Shown: positions 1 to 7,691, counted from the first letter of the stretch. The stretch: 11,280 bases of DNA from Thermoproteota archaeon (GCA_003661385.1 QMWA01000036.1:1-11280), one strand, 5' to 3'. Made by a program: numbers and translations. Notes: generated from the letters alone by a model not told the origin.

Positions 1-1090
1 CTATAGTCCACTGCACCGCGTTGACATGGCTCTTTCTCCTGAACACATATGGGACTATTCCAGCTCCAGTCTCAGCCTCCACATCACTATTCACCCACTT
101 GTTTCCACTCAGCTTGTAGAGCTCGTACTGCCATGGGCCATCTGCTGTCATTGTAGTTGTATCTCCGAATATTATCTGTCCCATGTCAAGTGTGACATGT
201 GTATGCCTGTTCACATAGTCTGATATCTCAGACCCTGCAGACCTGAGTGTGCTCCAGTCGTCTCCGCCAAATGCATTGAACTGGATGTGAACCATGTGTA
301 TGTCAGCTTTACCATCCTTAGCTAGGTCTCTGACGCACTCCATGGTGTCCATTGTCACCGAGAAGTTTCCAGGCCTCCCTAGAGCATTAGCGTGGACGTG
401 TATGTATGTTGGCAGGTTAAGCTCCTGAGCTGCCTTACAGAGGCCCCTAAGTATCTCTCTTGGCGTTATATCGAAGTAAGGCACCTTATCATCTATGTGC
501 TCTAGGTTCTTCCCCCACCCCCATGCCTCAACTCCACCAGGGTTCACTATCTTTACCCCAAACCCTTTGAGTACGTTGATCATCCACCCAACATATGTTA
601 TACATTTGTCTACATCGCCCTCCTTGAGAAACTCCATTACAAACCAGTTGTTCCCAAACATTGGGAGGCATGCCTTGTCAACTATTGGTGTGTCGTTGAG
701 TTCTTCATGGGTGTGCCTGGTTTTCAGGGGTGGGGAAGCCGGCTCCATTACTGTAGTGTAGCCCATTACCGCATATCTGTACCCTGTTGTGAATGTCGAT
801 GGGACGCTTCTCCCAACACCGCTTCTCTTGTACTTAGTCTTCGGCTCAGGATCCTTCACGTGGTCTTCTGGCCTCAAAACCCTGCCGGAGTTCACCTTTG
901 CTCCTGCTATATGGGAGTGTAGGTCTACTCCTCCTGGCATCACAATCATTCCAGAGGCATCTATTACCTTAGCTTTGCTCTCCTCTACGCTTTCCACTAT
1001 CTTCCCATCTTTCACATAGATGTCGATTTTCTCTCCATTTACTCCATTAGCTGGGTCGTAAACATAGCCTCCTCTGACTATGAGCTCCAT
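1..1090 (-). CDS. fwdA: Formylmethanofuran dehydrogenase subunit A, 5' part (3' end off the left edge)
   Basis: This encodes the amidohydrolase subunit of formylmethanofuran dehydrogenase, which condenses formate with methanofuran inside the complex. Translating the reverse strand from ATG 1090 gives 363 residues with no stop; the family is about 570 residues, so roughly the C-terminal third is missing. Binuclear zinc-site residues are visible: His58 and His60 in DLHSHIAG, Lys180 in KIVNPGG (the position of the carboxylated lysine) and His231 in YIHVHANALG. The stretch around residues 103-122 (GYRYAVMGYTTVMEPASPPL) is very typical of FwdA. The last metal-binding Asp would lie outside the window. 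The ATG directly follows the fwdB stop codon with no spacer, and the end of fwdB supplies a good ribosome site (AGAGGTGG), so translation is probably coupled. Keeping the metal ligands argues for a working subunit. Confidence 0.96.
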   Translation of the reverse strand, partial: MELIVRGGYVYDPANGVNGEKIDIYVKDGKIVESVEESKAKVIDASGMIVMPGGVDLHSHIAGAKVNSGRVLRPEDHVKDPEPKTKYKRSGVGRSVPSTFTTGYRYAVMGYTTVMEPASPPLKTRHTHEELNDTPIVDKACLPMFGNNWFVMEFLKEGDVDKCITYVGWMINVLKGFGVKIVNPGGVEAWGWGKNLEHIDDKVPYFDITPREILRGLCKAAQELNLPTYIHVHANALGRPGNFSVTMDTMECVRDLAKDGKADIHMVHIQFNAFGGDDWSTLRSAGSEISDYVNRHTHVTLDMGQIIFGDTTTMTADGPWQYELYKLSGNKWVNSDVEAETGAGIVPYVFRRKSHVNAVQWTI

Positions 1091-2389
1091 TTAACCACCT
1101 CTCATAGCCCTAATCCTATCCAGTATCATTCTCAGGATCTCAACGTCAGGCTTCAAGCCATCAGGTGGGTTTATCACCTTCTTCATGTGTATAGGCACGC
1201 CATCCATCCTATAAGCTGTCCCTTCTACCTCAATGCCCAGCATTGCAGTCGGTATCACCACTTCAGCTATGTCTGTTGTTGAAGTCCACCTTGGGTCTAT
1301 CAGAACCACCGGTATCCTGGACAGATGCTCAACTGCTTTCCTTGGGAAGTTTGAGGCTGGATCTGATGCGACTATCAGAGCTGCATCTGCTTCTCCTCTA
1401 ACGAGTATATCTGTGACAGATGTTTCACCTGGATTATATCTCGGGTACCCGTGGCTGAAGTCTACAGCATAGGGGTAGCCTGTTTGCCATGTGAAGACAG
1501 CGTTCGCACCTACCACGTTATAGTGGCCTCTCATGGGCATCATGACAAATTTCGTGTATGCATTGAGGTCTCTGACAAGAGAGATTGCCAAGTCAATATT
1601 CCTATACTTTCCTCCTGTCATGGTAAGTCCTACTCCCCAGAAAAGCACTCCGAACTCACATGAGATAAGCAGGTCAGCTACCTCTTCTATATGCTCCCTT
1701 TTGACCCCAGCTACCTCCTCTTGCTCCAGCTCTTCTCCTCTAACAGCTGTCCTAAGGGCAGATAGGAGCTCGTAGTCCTTTCCAGGCTGAATCTGAATGA
1801 AGTAATCTGCTACTCGCGCGGTATAGGTCTTCCTCACGTCCACGACTATAAGCGTCCTCTCATCTCTGCTCTTCCTGAACTTCCCCCTCGCCATTACAGT
1901 ATACCTGGAGAGGTGCCTAGGATGGGACTGAAGAGGATTGGATGCCCAGTAGATTATGAGGTCAGCTCTGTTCTTGATTTCACCAAGAGTGCATGTTGGA
2001 TGCCCTACCTCATGCACCCCAAGAACACTCGGCCCGTGGCAGACCACTGAAGTGTTGTCTATTACCCCACCAACTTCCTCCATAAGCTCAATCCCAGTAG
2101 CTATGGCTTCACAGCTTGTATTAGACCACCCATAGGATACAGGGTAGTCTGCATTCGCTAGCAGCTCAGCAGCTCTGTTAACAGCTTCCTCTAGGCTAGT
2201 CTCCTCGAGTTCTCCATTCTTCCTGACCATCGGCTTGCTTATCCTTTCCCTGTTGTAGTTTAAGTACTTTGTTATGCTCAGTGCGCACCCATTCTTTACT
2301 CCTGCTATCTTTCCCTCCTCGACCAAGATAACCAGGTCATCACATAGGCAGCCACAGAATGGGCACACCACGTCTCTAACCTCACTCAA
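1091..2389 (-). CDS. fwdB: Formylmethanofuran dehydrogenase subunit B (Mo/W catalytic subunit)
   Basis: This is the molybdopterin oxidoreductase subunit that reduces CO2 to formate in the first step of the methyl branch. The product is 432 residues, the usual family length. The N-terminal motif CPFCGCLCDD supplies Cys9, Cys12 and Cys16, and Cys35 in KNGCAL completes a [4Fe-4S] site. Cys117 in NTSVVCHGPS sits where the metal-ligating Cys or Sec of the family is found; here it is a plain TGC cysteine, so this is not a selenoprotein form. The start is TTG 2389, overlapping the fwdD stop by 8 bp, with a GGAGGGGAGA ribosome site inside the end of fwdD. The FeS and metal-ligand cysteines separate it from the bacterial FhcB relatives that lack these cofactors. 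Sequence alone does not tell molybdenum from tungsten. Confidence 0.97.
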   Translation of the reverse strand: MSEVRDVVCPFCGCLCDDLVILVEEGKIAGVKNGCALSITKYLNYNRERISKPMVRKNGELEETSLEEAVNRAAELLANADYPVSYGWSNTSCEAIATGIELMEEVGGVIDNTSVVCHGPSVLGVHEVGHPTCTLGEIKNRADLIIYWASNPLQSHPRHLSRYTVMARGKFRKSRDERTLIVVDVRKTYTARVADYFIQIQPGKDYELLSALRTAVRGEELEQEEVAGVKREHIEEVADLLISCEFGVLFWGVGLTMTGGKYRNIDLAISLVRDLNAYTKFVMMPMRGHYNVVGANAVFTWQTGYPYAVDFSHGYPRYNPGETSVTDILVRGEADAALIVASDPASNFPRKAVEHLSRIPVVLIDPRWTSTTDIAEVVIPTAMLGIEVEGTAYRMDGVPIHMKKVINPPDGLKPDVEILRMILDRIRAMRGG

Positions 2390-2771
2390 GCCTCTCCCCT
2401 CCTTCTTCCCTGCCCTCAGCTCTATGCTCCTCTGCAGGCTCGATTTCTACTTCAATCCCTTTCAAGCTAGGCATACCAGTGGAGTGCGTTTCCTCGTCTA
2501 TGATCTTGTTTATCCAAGGCCCATAGGGGACGAAGACTACTCCCCTCGGCACCTCCTGGAGGGGCCTAGCTGTCTTTAAGACGAGCTCTCCTCTCCTGCT
2601 CTTTAGTTTCACTAGGGATCCAGCTGTGACTCCAATCTCCTTCATGTCCTCCTCATTCATCTCGCAGTAGTTCATGATCCTCCTATACTGCTGAGATAGC
2701 TTCCCAAACTCAATACCCATGCCCTGAGAATAGCTTCTGCCAGTTATAAGAACCGCTTTAATCCGCTTCAA
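2382..2771 (-). CDS. fwdD: Formylmethanofuran dehydrogenase subunit D (molybdopterin-dinucleotide-binding)
   Basis: FwdD forms the C-terminal molybdopterin-dinucleotide-binding half of the catalytic unit whose N-terminal half is FwdB. Family landmarks are the opening AVLITGRSYSQGMGIEFGK, the central NYCEMNEEDMKEIGV, and VPYGPWINKI with STGMPSLKG near the end; a charged Glu/Arg tail follows. I place the start at TTG 2771, giving 129 residues, close to the usual family length. It is preceded at 5 nt by a perfect GGTGATC ribosome site (2777-2783), and family homology begins right there. The frame stays open to another TTG at 2846, which would add 25 unconserved residues, but that codon lies upstream of the likely TATA element. 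It is the first gene of the leftward fwdDBA set and overlaps fwdB by 8 bp. Confidence 0.92.
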   Translation of the reverse strand: MKRIKAVLITGRSYSQGMGIEFGKLSQQYRRIMNYCEMNEEDMKEIGVTAGSLVKLKSRRGELVLKTARPLQEVPRGVVFVPYGPWINKIIDEETHSTGMPSLKGIEVEIEPAEEHRAEGREEGGERLE

Positions 2772-2776
2772 GCCCT

Positions 2777-2783
2777 GATCACC
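2777..2783 (-). promoter_or_regulatory. Ribosome binding site deciding the fwdD start
   Basis: On the minus strand GGTGATC is followed by five bases (AGGGC) and then TTG 2771. It is a full match to the archaeal 16S 3'-end complement and supports the shorter fwdD start over TTG 2846. Confidence 0.8.
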
Positions 2784-2818
2784 GCCAATCTGCTTCAAGT
2801 GAGGGTACCCGAGCCCTA

Positions 2819-2832
2819 CGTTATTAAGGTTT
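2819..2832 (-). promoter_or_regulatory. Candidate TATA element for fwdDBA
   Basis: On the minus strand AAACCTTAATAA occurs with TTAATAA at 2827-2821. Assuming usual archaeal spacing (about 26 bp), transcription would start near 2798, giving a leader of about 27 nt that holds the GGTGATC site. Assigned by eye from spacing and AT content only. Confidence 0.45.
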
Positions 2833-2870
2833 GGGTAATCCCCCAACTCTCAGCAGCTCTCTAGGTCTCC

Positions 2871-2884
2871 AAAAACTATTATAC
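2871..2884 (+). promoter_or_regulatory. Candidate BRE/TATA element for fwdC
   Basis: CCAAAAACTATTATA runs into ATTATA at 2878-2883, with an A-rich BRE-like stretch just ahead. The predicted start of transcription is near 2906, about 25 nt before the fwdC ATG. With the element for fwdDBA it would make this a divergent promoter region. Not tested by any model. Confidence 0.45.
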
Positions 2885-2930
2885 TCAAGGTCGAACCCCC
2901 ACCAGCTAGCTGAGAAGCAGGGATGGAAAT

Positions 2931-3761
2931 ATGGGCGAAATAACCCTTAAACCTAAGATTGAGATCAAAGTCCCACTTGATCTGAGCTGTATCTCTCCAG
3001 ATAGTCTCTCATCTATGACTCCCGATGAGATCAAGAAGCTGGAAGTACAGTACGGCAACAAGAAGAAAGCACTCGGAGAAATCTTTGATGTAGCTGGCGA
3101 GCCTGGAGGAAGCCCAGAAGACACGAAGATACTGGTCGAAGGATCTCCAAGGATCAGAAAGCTAGGCAAAGGTATGTCTGCAGGCACAATAGAGGTCAAG
3201 GGGAGTGGAGGCCTATATCTTGGCGAGGAAATGAGTGGAGGCAGGATAGTTGTATACGGCGACTGTGGACCCTGGCTTGGAGCAGGTATGTCAGGTGGTG
3301 AAATAGAAGTACACGGCAATGCAGGTGATGCAGTAGGCGCCTCATATAGAGGTGCTGGGGAAGGCATGAAAGGAGGTCGAATAGTAGTCCATGGAAGCTG
3401 CGGGTATGAAGCTGGAGAATGGATGCAGGGTGGTGTGATAATCATTGAAGGAGATGCTGGCGAGTTTGTCGGCGTACACATGTCCGGTGGCACCATATTA
3501 GTGAAAGGAAACTCAGGTGAGAGAGCTGGTGCACAGATGACCAAGGGAACGATAGCGATTCTCGGCAGAATTCCATCGGTTCTCCCCAGCTTCACAATAG
3601 ACTCGATAAGGAAGTCGGTTAAGGTTGAGGGTGAGAAGATACCCGGCCCATTCTACGTGTTCATAGGAGATCTAGGCGAAGGAGGAGAGGGGAGGCTCTA
3701 CATCTCGGTGGAAAGCAACCCACATCTCAAAGAGTACGAGAAGTACCTAGAGGAGATCTGA
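2931..3761 (+). CDS. fwdC: Formylmethanofuran dehydrogenase subunit C (beta-helix, GXGXG repeat)
   Basis: FwdC is the beta-helical structural subunit of the formylmethanofuran dehydrogenase complex and is related to the C-terminal domain of glutamate synthase large subunit. The product has 276 residues, normal for the family. Residues 1-57 form the family's N-terminal part, and residues about 79-213 hold six or seven imperfect repeats built on G-x-x-M-S-G-G-x-I-x-V-x-G-x-x-G, for example GEEMSGGRIVVYGDCG and GVHMSGGTILVKGNSG. The ATG at 2931 matches the family N-terminus (EITLKPKIE...); the ribosome site is weak (GGGATGG, six bases ahead). The gene is divergent from fwdDBA although its product belongs to the same complex. 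ftr follows 50 bp downstream on the same strand. Confidence 0.96.
   Translation: MGEITLKPKIEIKVPLDLSCISPDSLSSMTPDEIKKLEVQYGNKKKALGEIFDVAGEPGGSPEDTKILVEGSPRIRKLGKGMSAGTIEVKGSGGLYLGEEMSGGRIVVYGDCGPWLGAGMSGGEIEVHGNAGDAVGASYRGAGEGMKGGRIVVHGSCGYEAGEWMQGGVIIIEGDAGEFVGVHMSGGTILVKGNSGERAGAQMTKGTIAILGRIPSVLPSFTIDSIRKSVKVEGEKIPGPFYVFIGDLGEGGEGRLYISVESNPHLKEYEKYLEEI
3165..3569 (+). repeat. In-frame glycine-rich repeats within fwdC
   Basis: About seven imperfect units of 17-26 codons encode the G-x-x-M-x-G-G-x-I-x-V-x-G-x-x-G turns of the parallel beta-helix. These are protein-structure repeats, diverged at the DNA level, and not mobile or tandem-array DNA. Confidence 0.85.
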
Positions 3762-3774
3762 TCTCTCCACTAAG

Positions 3775-3781
3775 TATTTAA
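3775..3781 (+). promoter_or_regulatory. Possible TATA box ahead of ftr
   Basis: TATTTAA lies in the 50-bp gap between fwdC and ftr, about 34 bp before the preferred ftr ATG. ftr may therefore have its own short-leader transcript besides read-through from fwdC. Weak evidence. Confidence 0.35.
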
Positions 3782-3811
3782 CTACCTCAATTGAAGGCTG
3801 AGGGTGCGACT

Positions 3812-4711
3812 ATGCCTATAGTCAATGGTGTTGAAGTAGATGATTCAGCTTTTGCAGAGCTATTTCCAATGTGGGTTGGTAGAGTACTAATAACTGCCGA
3901 CAGCGAGAAGTGGGCTATGGCTGCAGCTCAAGCTGCAACAGGCTTCGGCTCATCGGTCATAATGTCCCCTGCCGAAGCAGGGATTGAGTGTGCTGTTCCG
4001 CCATCAGATACCCCCGATGGCCGCCCTGGTGTACTGATACAGATATATCAGAGGACAAGGCCGATGCTTAAGGCTCAGATGATATCGAGAATAGGCCAGT
4101 GTGTCATGACCTGCCCAACAACTGCCGCGTTCGATGCATTACCTGAGGCTAAGAGAAGACTGAGGGTAGGCCATGCAATAAGGATGTTTGGAGACGGATT
4201 TGAAGAGAAGAAGGAGATGTATGGTAGGACTATGTGGGTAATTCCGGTGATGGAGGGGGCATTCATCATTGAAGACCGGTTTGGCGCAAAGAAAGGCATT
4301 GCAGGCGGGAACTTCATCATCATGGGGAGCACGAAGGAGAGTGCTTTAAGGGCCGCTGAAGCCGCTGTAGAAGCCATAAAGAAGGTAGGTGGCGTAATAC
4401 TGCCATTTCCAGGTGGAGTATGTAGGTCAGGGTCTAAGGTAGGCTCCATGAAGTACAAGCTTCCTGCTTCAACAAACCACATGTTCTGCCCTACACTCAG
4501 GGAGAGGGTTCCTGAATCCCAGGTTCCAGAACAGGCCTCAGCGGTCTACGAGATAGTATTCAATGCAGTATCCCTAGACAAGATAAAGGAAGCAACTAAA
4601 GCAGGCATAGAGGCTGCCACGAAAGTAGAAGGCATCATAAAGATCTCTGCCGTGAACTTCGGAGGCAAGCTTGGTCCAGTCAAAGTCTATCTAAGGGACT
4701 TATTCACCTGA
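3812..4711 (+). CDS. ftr: Formylmethanofuran:tetrahydromethanopterin formyltransferase
   Basis: Ftr is a cytoplasmic enzyme that moves the formyl group from formyl-methanofuran to tetrahydromethanopterin, the step after the Fwd complex. The product of 299 residues matches the family over its whole length: INGVEVDDSAFAE-like N-terminus (here VNGVEV), EKWAMAAAQAATGFGSSVIM, SPAEAGIE, DTPDGRPGV, RIGQCVMT, GIAGGNFIIMG, LPFPGGVCRSGSKVGS, LPASTNHMFCPT and ISAVNFGGKLG near the end. I prefer ATG 3812, preceded by GAGGGTG at five bases, over TTG 3791, which would add seven residues. It lies downstream of fwdC in the same direction. Its stop codon overlaps the 3' end of the convergent nucleotidyltransferase gene by 8 bp. 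Confidence 0.96.
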   Translation: MPIVNGVEVDDSAFAELFPMWVGRVLITADSEKWAMAAAQAATGFGSSVIMSPAEAGIECAVPPSDTPDGRPGVLIQIYQRTRPMLKAQMISRIGQCVMTCPTTAAFDALPEAKRRLRVGHAIRMFGDGFEEKKEMYGRTMWVIPVMEGAFIIEDRFGAKKGIAGGNFIIMGSTKESALRAAEAAVEAIKKVGGVILPFPGGVCRSGSKVGSMKYKLPASTNHMFCPTLRERVPESQVPEQASAVYEIVFNAVSLDKIKEATKAGIEAATKVEGIIKISAVNFGGKLGPVKVYLRDLFT

Positions 4712-5702
4712 GCATTATGTAGTCCTTACCGGCAAGTGAAAGCGACCCCACTACGACTCTAGCCTCACCATCAGCTACCTCAAGCTCCCCCCTAATTTCG
4801 ACTGCATCCCCCGAGAGCAGTGTCCCCGAGTAAAGCGAGCTGAGGCAGATGAGTTCTGTAGGTTTCATGCTTGCATCTCCCTCCAGAACTTCTACCCTAC
4901 CTATTCTGTAGATGGCTGGGTAGAACACTCCTTCTTCATCGTCCTCTATCACCGCCCTCAAGACGACTTTCCCAAGTTTCACACAGCTGTGTACGCTTAA
5001 GTTCCCTATTTCCTCTCTTTCCCTGCAAGCTAGCACCGAGAACTCTGTCCCCATGTACTCTCCCCTGTTCCACCTCCTCTTAAGCAGCTTCTCCAGTCCA
5101 AATGGCGGTATGGAGTCTGTCCTCCATACGCCAGCATCCATCTTCCTTCTAAGCAATCTCTGGGAGTAAAGTTCGATTAAAGCCTCTCTGACCAGGGAAG
5201 CCTCGCTCTTCCCATATACAGTTAAGTCTATGTCAGAGAACGCTGTATTGTGCATGTTAAGGAGGATGCTTCCAGTGACTCCCATCTTTGATACGCTTAC
5301 TCCTGCTTTCTCAGCTATCATGGACGCTAAACTAGCCGCCTTCGCCTCCAAAGGGTCTTTTTCATCCTTTGATAAGAGGCTCCTAAGCTTCTCCTCTGGG
5401 ACATAGTGTTTAATGACCCGGCTCACTGGAACAGCGGAGAAAACCCCCACACATGGGATCGCTGTAAGGTAATGAGGAGCTTCTCTTTTAAGAAGTTCTA
5501 GGGTATCTTTGAGGAACTCCATAGTATAATACTTCAGCACCCTCTCAGCTCTGAACCCTCTTCCTCCCCACTTCCCCCTCCTGCTCTTCATGTACTTCAA
5601 GTAAGCTATAACCCTATCCTTCGGATGCTTGTTTCCAATGACGCAGAAGAAGTAGCCTTCACTAGTCTCGAGAAAGTCTCTATCTGCTACTTTCAATAGC
5701 AT
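4704..5702 (-). CDS. Archaeal predicted nucleotidyltransferase, paralogue 1 (pol-beta superfamily)
   Basis: This 332-residue protein belongs to an archaeal group usually annotated only as predicted nucleotidyltransferase (COG1665-like, from memory). The pol-beta signature is intact: Gly144-Ser145 in VTGSILL, then Asp157 and Asp159 in SDIDLTVYG, and a candidate third carboxylate, Glu220, in MGTEFSV. The N-terminal 30 residues (FLETSEGYFFCVIG) match those of the upstream neighbour. A C-terminal part of about 90 residues is beta-rich by eye (EVEVLEG-like, EIRGELEV) and may bind nucleic acid, which is a guess. Substrate is unknown; transfer of a nucleotide to RNA, protein or a small molecule are all possible. 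It is the last gene of the leftward four-gene chain, starting at ATG 5702 and overlapping the previous gene by 23 bp. Confidence 0.82.
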   Translation of the reverse strand: MLLKVADRDFLETSEGYFFCVIGNKHPKDRVIAYLKYMKSRRGKWGGRGFRAERVLKYYTMEFLKDTLELLKREAPHYLTAIPCVGVFSAVPVSRVIKHYVPEEKLRSLLSKDEKDPLEAKAASLASMIAEKAGVSVSKMGVTGSILLNMHNTAFSDIDLTVYGKSEASLVREALIELYSQRLLRRKMDAGVWRTDSIPPFGLEKLLKRRWNRGEYMGTEFSVLACREREEIGNLSVHSCVKLGKVVLRAVIEDDEEGVFYPAIYRIGRVEVLEGDASMKPTELICLSSLYSGTLLSGDAVEIRGELEVADGEARVVVGSLSLAGKDYIMLR

Positions 5703-6648
5703 ACCCCGGAGCTATGTAGCTCCAGTCGTCATTAAGGGAGATAACAAGCCTTATGCTGCCATCAGGGGGTATGCATAGCTCTATATGCCCGCTAACATAT
5801 ATCAGGGTGCCAGCTTTAGCTCCTTCGGTATCTCTTATTCTCAGGGAAAAGACCTCGCTGGCATTAACTCCCCTTACAGCTCTTATTTTGCACTGCATTG
5901 GAGTGAACACAGAATACCTGTCATCTAACACCTCATATACCCCCTTCACTCGCCCTAGTGGTATGTACAGCCTGCATTCCGGTAGGCTATCTGTCCTCGC
6001 CAGCCTGATGCTATACTCTACTCCGTTAAACATGCCTTGAAGGACTCTGCTAGCCTCTCTTCTCCTGAATAAGCTGTAGCTTATCTCTCCCCTAATGCTA
6101 GCATATTTCCTCTTTATGATGTCCTCGCTAAGTGGCTGGGTGGCTCCCTTAGCTCTAAGCTCGCTGAGCACACTATAAGCAAGCGTTCCGTCCTTTTCGC
6201 CATACACCACTAGATCTATGTCAGAGGTTTCGCGTTCTATGCCTAGGCTTACAGATCCGCTGACGCCTATGTTGCTCTCGCTAACGCCATAGCTTTCGAG
6301 CATGCTTGCCATCTCCAGGGTTGCTTCTCCGACTCTGCTTCTAGCTCCACGCTTCTTAAGCCTGGCATAAGCCTCACGCGCCTTCAAGATGCTCATGATG
6401 TCTTCAGAGAGTACTCTCATGGCAACTCTGCCTATGGCTTCATCATACCACAGGTACCTCCTTGCATGCTTCATCACTTCTGCAAACCTCTCTCCTAAGG
6501 GGTACACCTTCAGCTTTCCAGCTGCTCCTGTCACGTACTTCAGGTATGCGGTATACCACTCCGCTCCATGTCTAGCTCCCTTAACCTCGAATACATATCC
6601 TTCTCTCGTCAGTATGTAGTCTCCTTCAGCTAGCTTCTCCTTCTGCAC
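5680..6648 (-). CDS. Archaeal predicted nucleotidyltransferase, paralogue 2 (pol-beta superfamily)
   Basis: A 322-residue relative of the next gene, sharing the layout: N-terminal YILTREGYVFEVKG, a helical middle, then the catalytic core with Gly131-Ser132 in GVSGSVSLG, Asp143 and Asp145 in SDIDLVVYG, and Glu211 in NGVEYSI. All three likely metal ligands are kept, so it is probably active. Between core motifs the two proteins differ widely, which points to an old duplication and separate substrates or a heterodimer. The start is GTG 6648 with GGGGGAGA ahead of it; the first 19 bp overlap the end of the radical SAM gene. Function and substrate are not known from the sequence. Confidence 0.82.
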   Translation of the reverse strand: MQKEKLAEGDYILTREGYVFEVKGARHGAEWYTAYLKYVTGAAGKLKVYPLGERFAEVMKHARRYLWYDEAIGRVAMRVLSEDIMSILKAREAYARLKKRGARSRVGEATLEMASMLESYGVSESNIGVSGSVSLGIERETSDIDLVVYGEKDGTLAYSVLSELRAKGATQPLSEDIIKRKYASIRGEISYSLFRRREASRVLQGMFNGVEYSIRLARTDSLPECRLYIPLGRVKGVYEVLDDRYSVFTPMQCKIRAVRGVNASEVFSLRIRDTEGAKAGTLIYVSGHIELCIPPDGSIRLVISLNDDWSYIAPGYAIESSR

Positions 6649-7691
6649 AGGATTCTCCCCCTTATGTGCAGCTTAAAGCCGCAGTTAAGGCACCTGCCTT
6701 CTTTATCGAGCTTGCACCTAACAGGCCTTACACCCATCCTCTTTATGACTGCTTCACCGCATTCTGGGCAGTATGTATGTTCGCCCCAGTGTCCGGGTAC
6801 ATTCCCTATATATGGGTACATCACTCCCATCTTTCTAGCCAGCTTAACTGCACTTTCAAGCGTTTTGATAGGTGTCGGTGGATTACTGAATTTGTATGCC
6901 GGAAAGTACCTTGTGAAGTGTATTGGGGCCTCTGCTCCTGCGTGCTTCAGGTGTCTTTCAACAACCCACTCAATTTGCTCTTCCCTATCGTTTACTCCTG
7001 TAACTACTAGATTGACTACCTCGACGTGGTAGCCCATTTCTCTAGCTTTCTCGATGTTCCTCCAGACGACATCCACATCCACTCCACCACAGTATCTCTT
7101 GTAGACCTCTTCATCCCCTTTCATGTCCACTTTGAGTCCATCCATCCCACTTTCTCTCAGAAGCCTCAGAGCCTCTAGCGTCATGTACCCGTTTGAGACG
7201 AAGCAGCAGTATAGCCCTCGTGACACGCCGAGCTTGAAGACATCTATAGAGTACTCTAGCAGGAGAGTAGGTTCTTGGAAGCTTACACAGAGCCCTTCAT
7301 CACCCCAGTACTTAGAGTACTCTATGAGCTGCTCAGGTGGCATGTACTTGTCTACGAGTGGGTCTGGCTTCCTTCTAGAGAGGTGGTAGTTCTGGCACCA
7401 GGGGCACGCGAAGTTGCAGGACCACGTTGAAAACGTCGTTGCATAGGATCCAGGCCAGTAGTGGTAGAATGGCTTGATTTCGATAGGCCTACTTTCTACA
7501 GCGCTCAGGTTCCCGTAGACCAGGGTATAGAGCCTGCCTCCTATGTTCACTCTAGTCCCACAGAAGCCACTTGCACCAGGTTCCATGCTACATCTGCGCT
7601 CACATAGCAGACACCTGACCCTACCTCCACGTAGCTTCTCATATAGCAGAGCTTCTCTTACTGTTGGCTTCTGAATTATGTTTGCTTGCAT
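6630..7691 (-). CDS. amrS: AmrS-type radical SAM protein (AmmeMemoRadiSam family, PflA-like)
   Basis: This is a 353-residue radical SAM protein of the PflA-like group. The cluster motif is CNFACPWC with Cys92, Cys96 and Cys99. An N-terminal cysteine set (Cys27, 30, 34 and 44), the segments HFTRYFPAYKFSNPPTP and YIGNVPGHWGEHTYCPECG, and a C-terminal zinc-ribbon-like set (Cys308, 311, 334, 337) are hallmarks of the AmrS family. Relatives are usually found with MEMO and AMMECR1 proteins; neither is in this window. The reaction of AmrS is not firmly known to me, so older pyruvate formate-lyase activase labels should not be trusted. ATG 7691 overlaps the upstream hydrolase gene by 16 bp, and the end overlaps the nucleotidyltransferase by 19 bp. 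Confidence 0.9.
   Translation of the reverse strand: MQANIIQKPTVREALLYEKLRGGRVRCLLCERRCSMEPGASGFCGTRVNIGGRLYTLVYGNLSAVESRPIEIKPFYHYWPGSYATTFSTWSCNFACPWCQNYHLSRRKPDPLVDKYMPPEQLIEYSKYWGDEGLCVSFQEPTLLLEYSIDVFKLGVSRGLYCCFVSNGYMTLEALRLLRESGMDGLKVDMKGDEEVYKRYCGGVDVDVVWRNIEKAREMGYHVEVVNLVVTGVNDREEQIEWVVERHLKHAGAEAPIHFTRYFPAYKFSNPPTPIKTLESAVKLARKMGVMYPYIGNVPGHWGEHTYCPECGEAVIKRMGVRPVRCKLDKEGRCLNCGFKLHIRGRILCRRRS

Noticed and set aside
495-1019. Three plus-strand reading frames of 70-90 residues
   Set aside because: The reverse strand here codes for continuous, highly conserved FwdA sequence, so these are shadows.
2037-2042. A selenocysteine form of FwdB
   Set aside because: The codon at the metal-ligand position is TGC (cysteine) and there is no in-frame TGA within the gene.
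2906-3595. A 229-residue proline/serine-rich reading frame opposite fwdC
   Set aside because: It is the antisense of glycine-rich beta-helix repeats, which automatically gives Pro/Ser-rich sequence. fwdC itself is clearly recognised.
4075-4482. A 135-residue minus-strand reading frame
   Set aside because: Lies wholly opposite the conserved core of ftr and resembles no family; a coding shadow.
1-4711. Calling the organism a methanogen
   Set aside because: Fwd and Ftr also serve non-methanogenic archaea using the Wood-Ljungdahl methyl branch or C1 oxidation. No methyl-coenzyme M reductase gene is visible.
6630-7691. Pyruvate formate-lyase activating enzyme
   Set aside because: The extra N- and C-terminal cysteine sets and the conserved NVPG...TYCPECG segment place it in the AmrS group, and no glycyl-radical enzyme gene is nearby.
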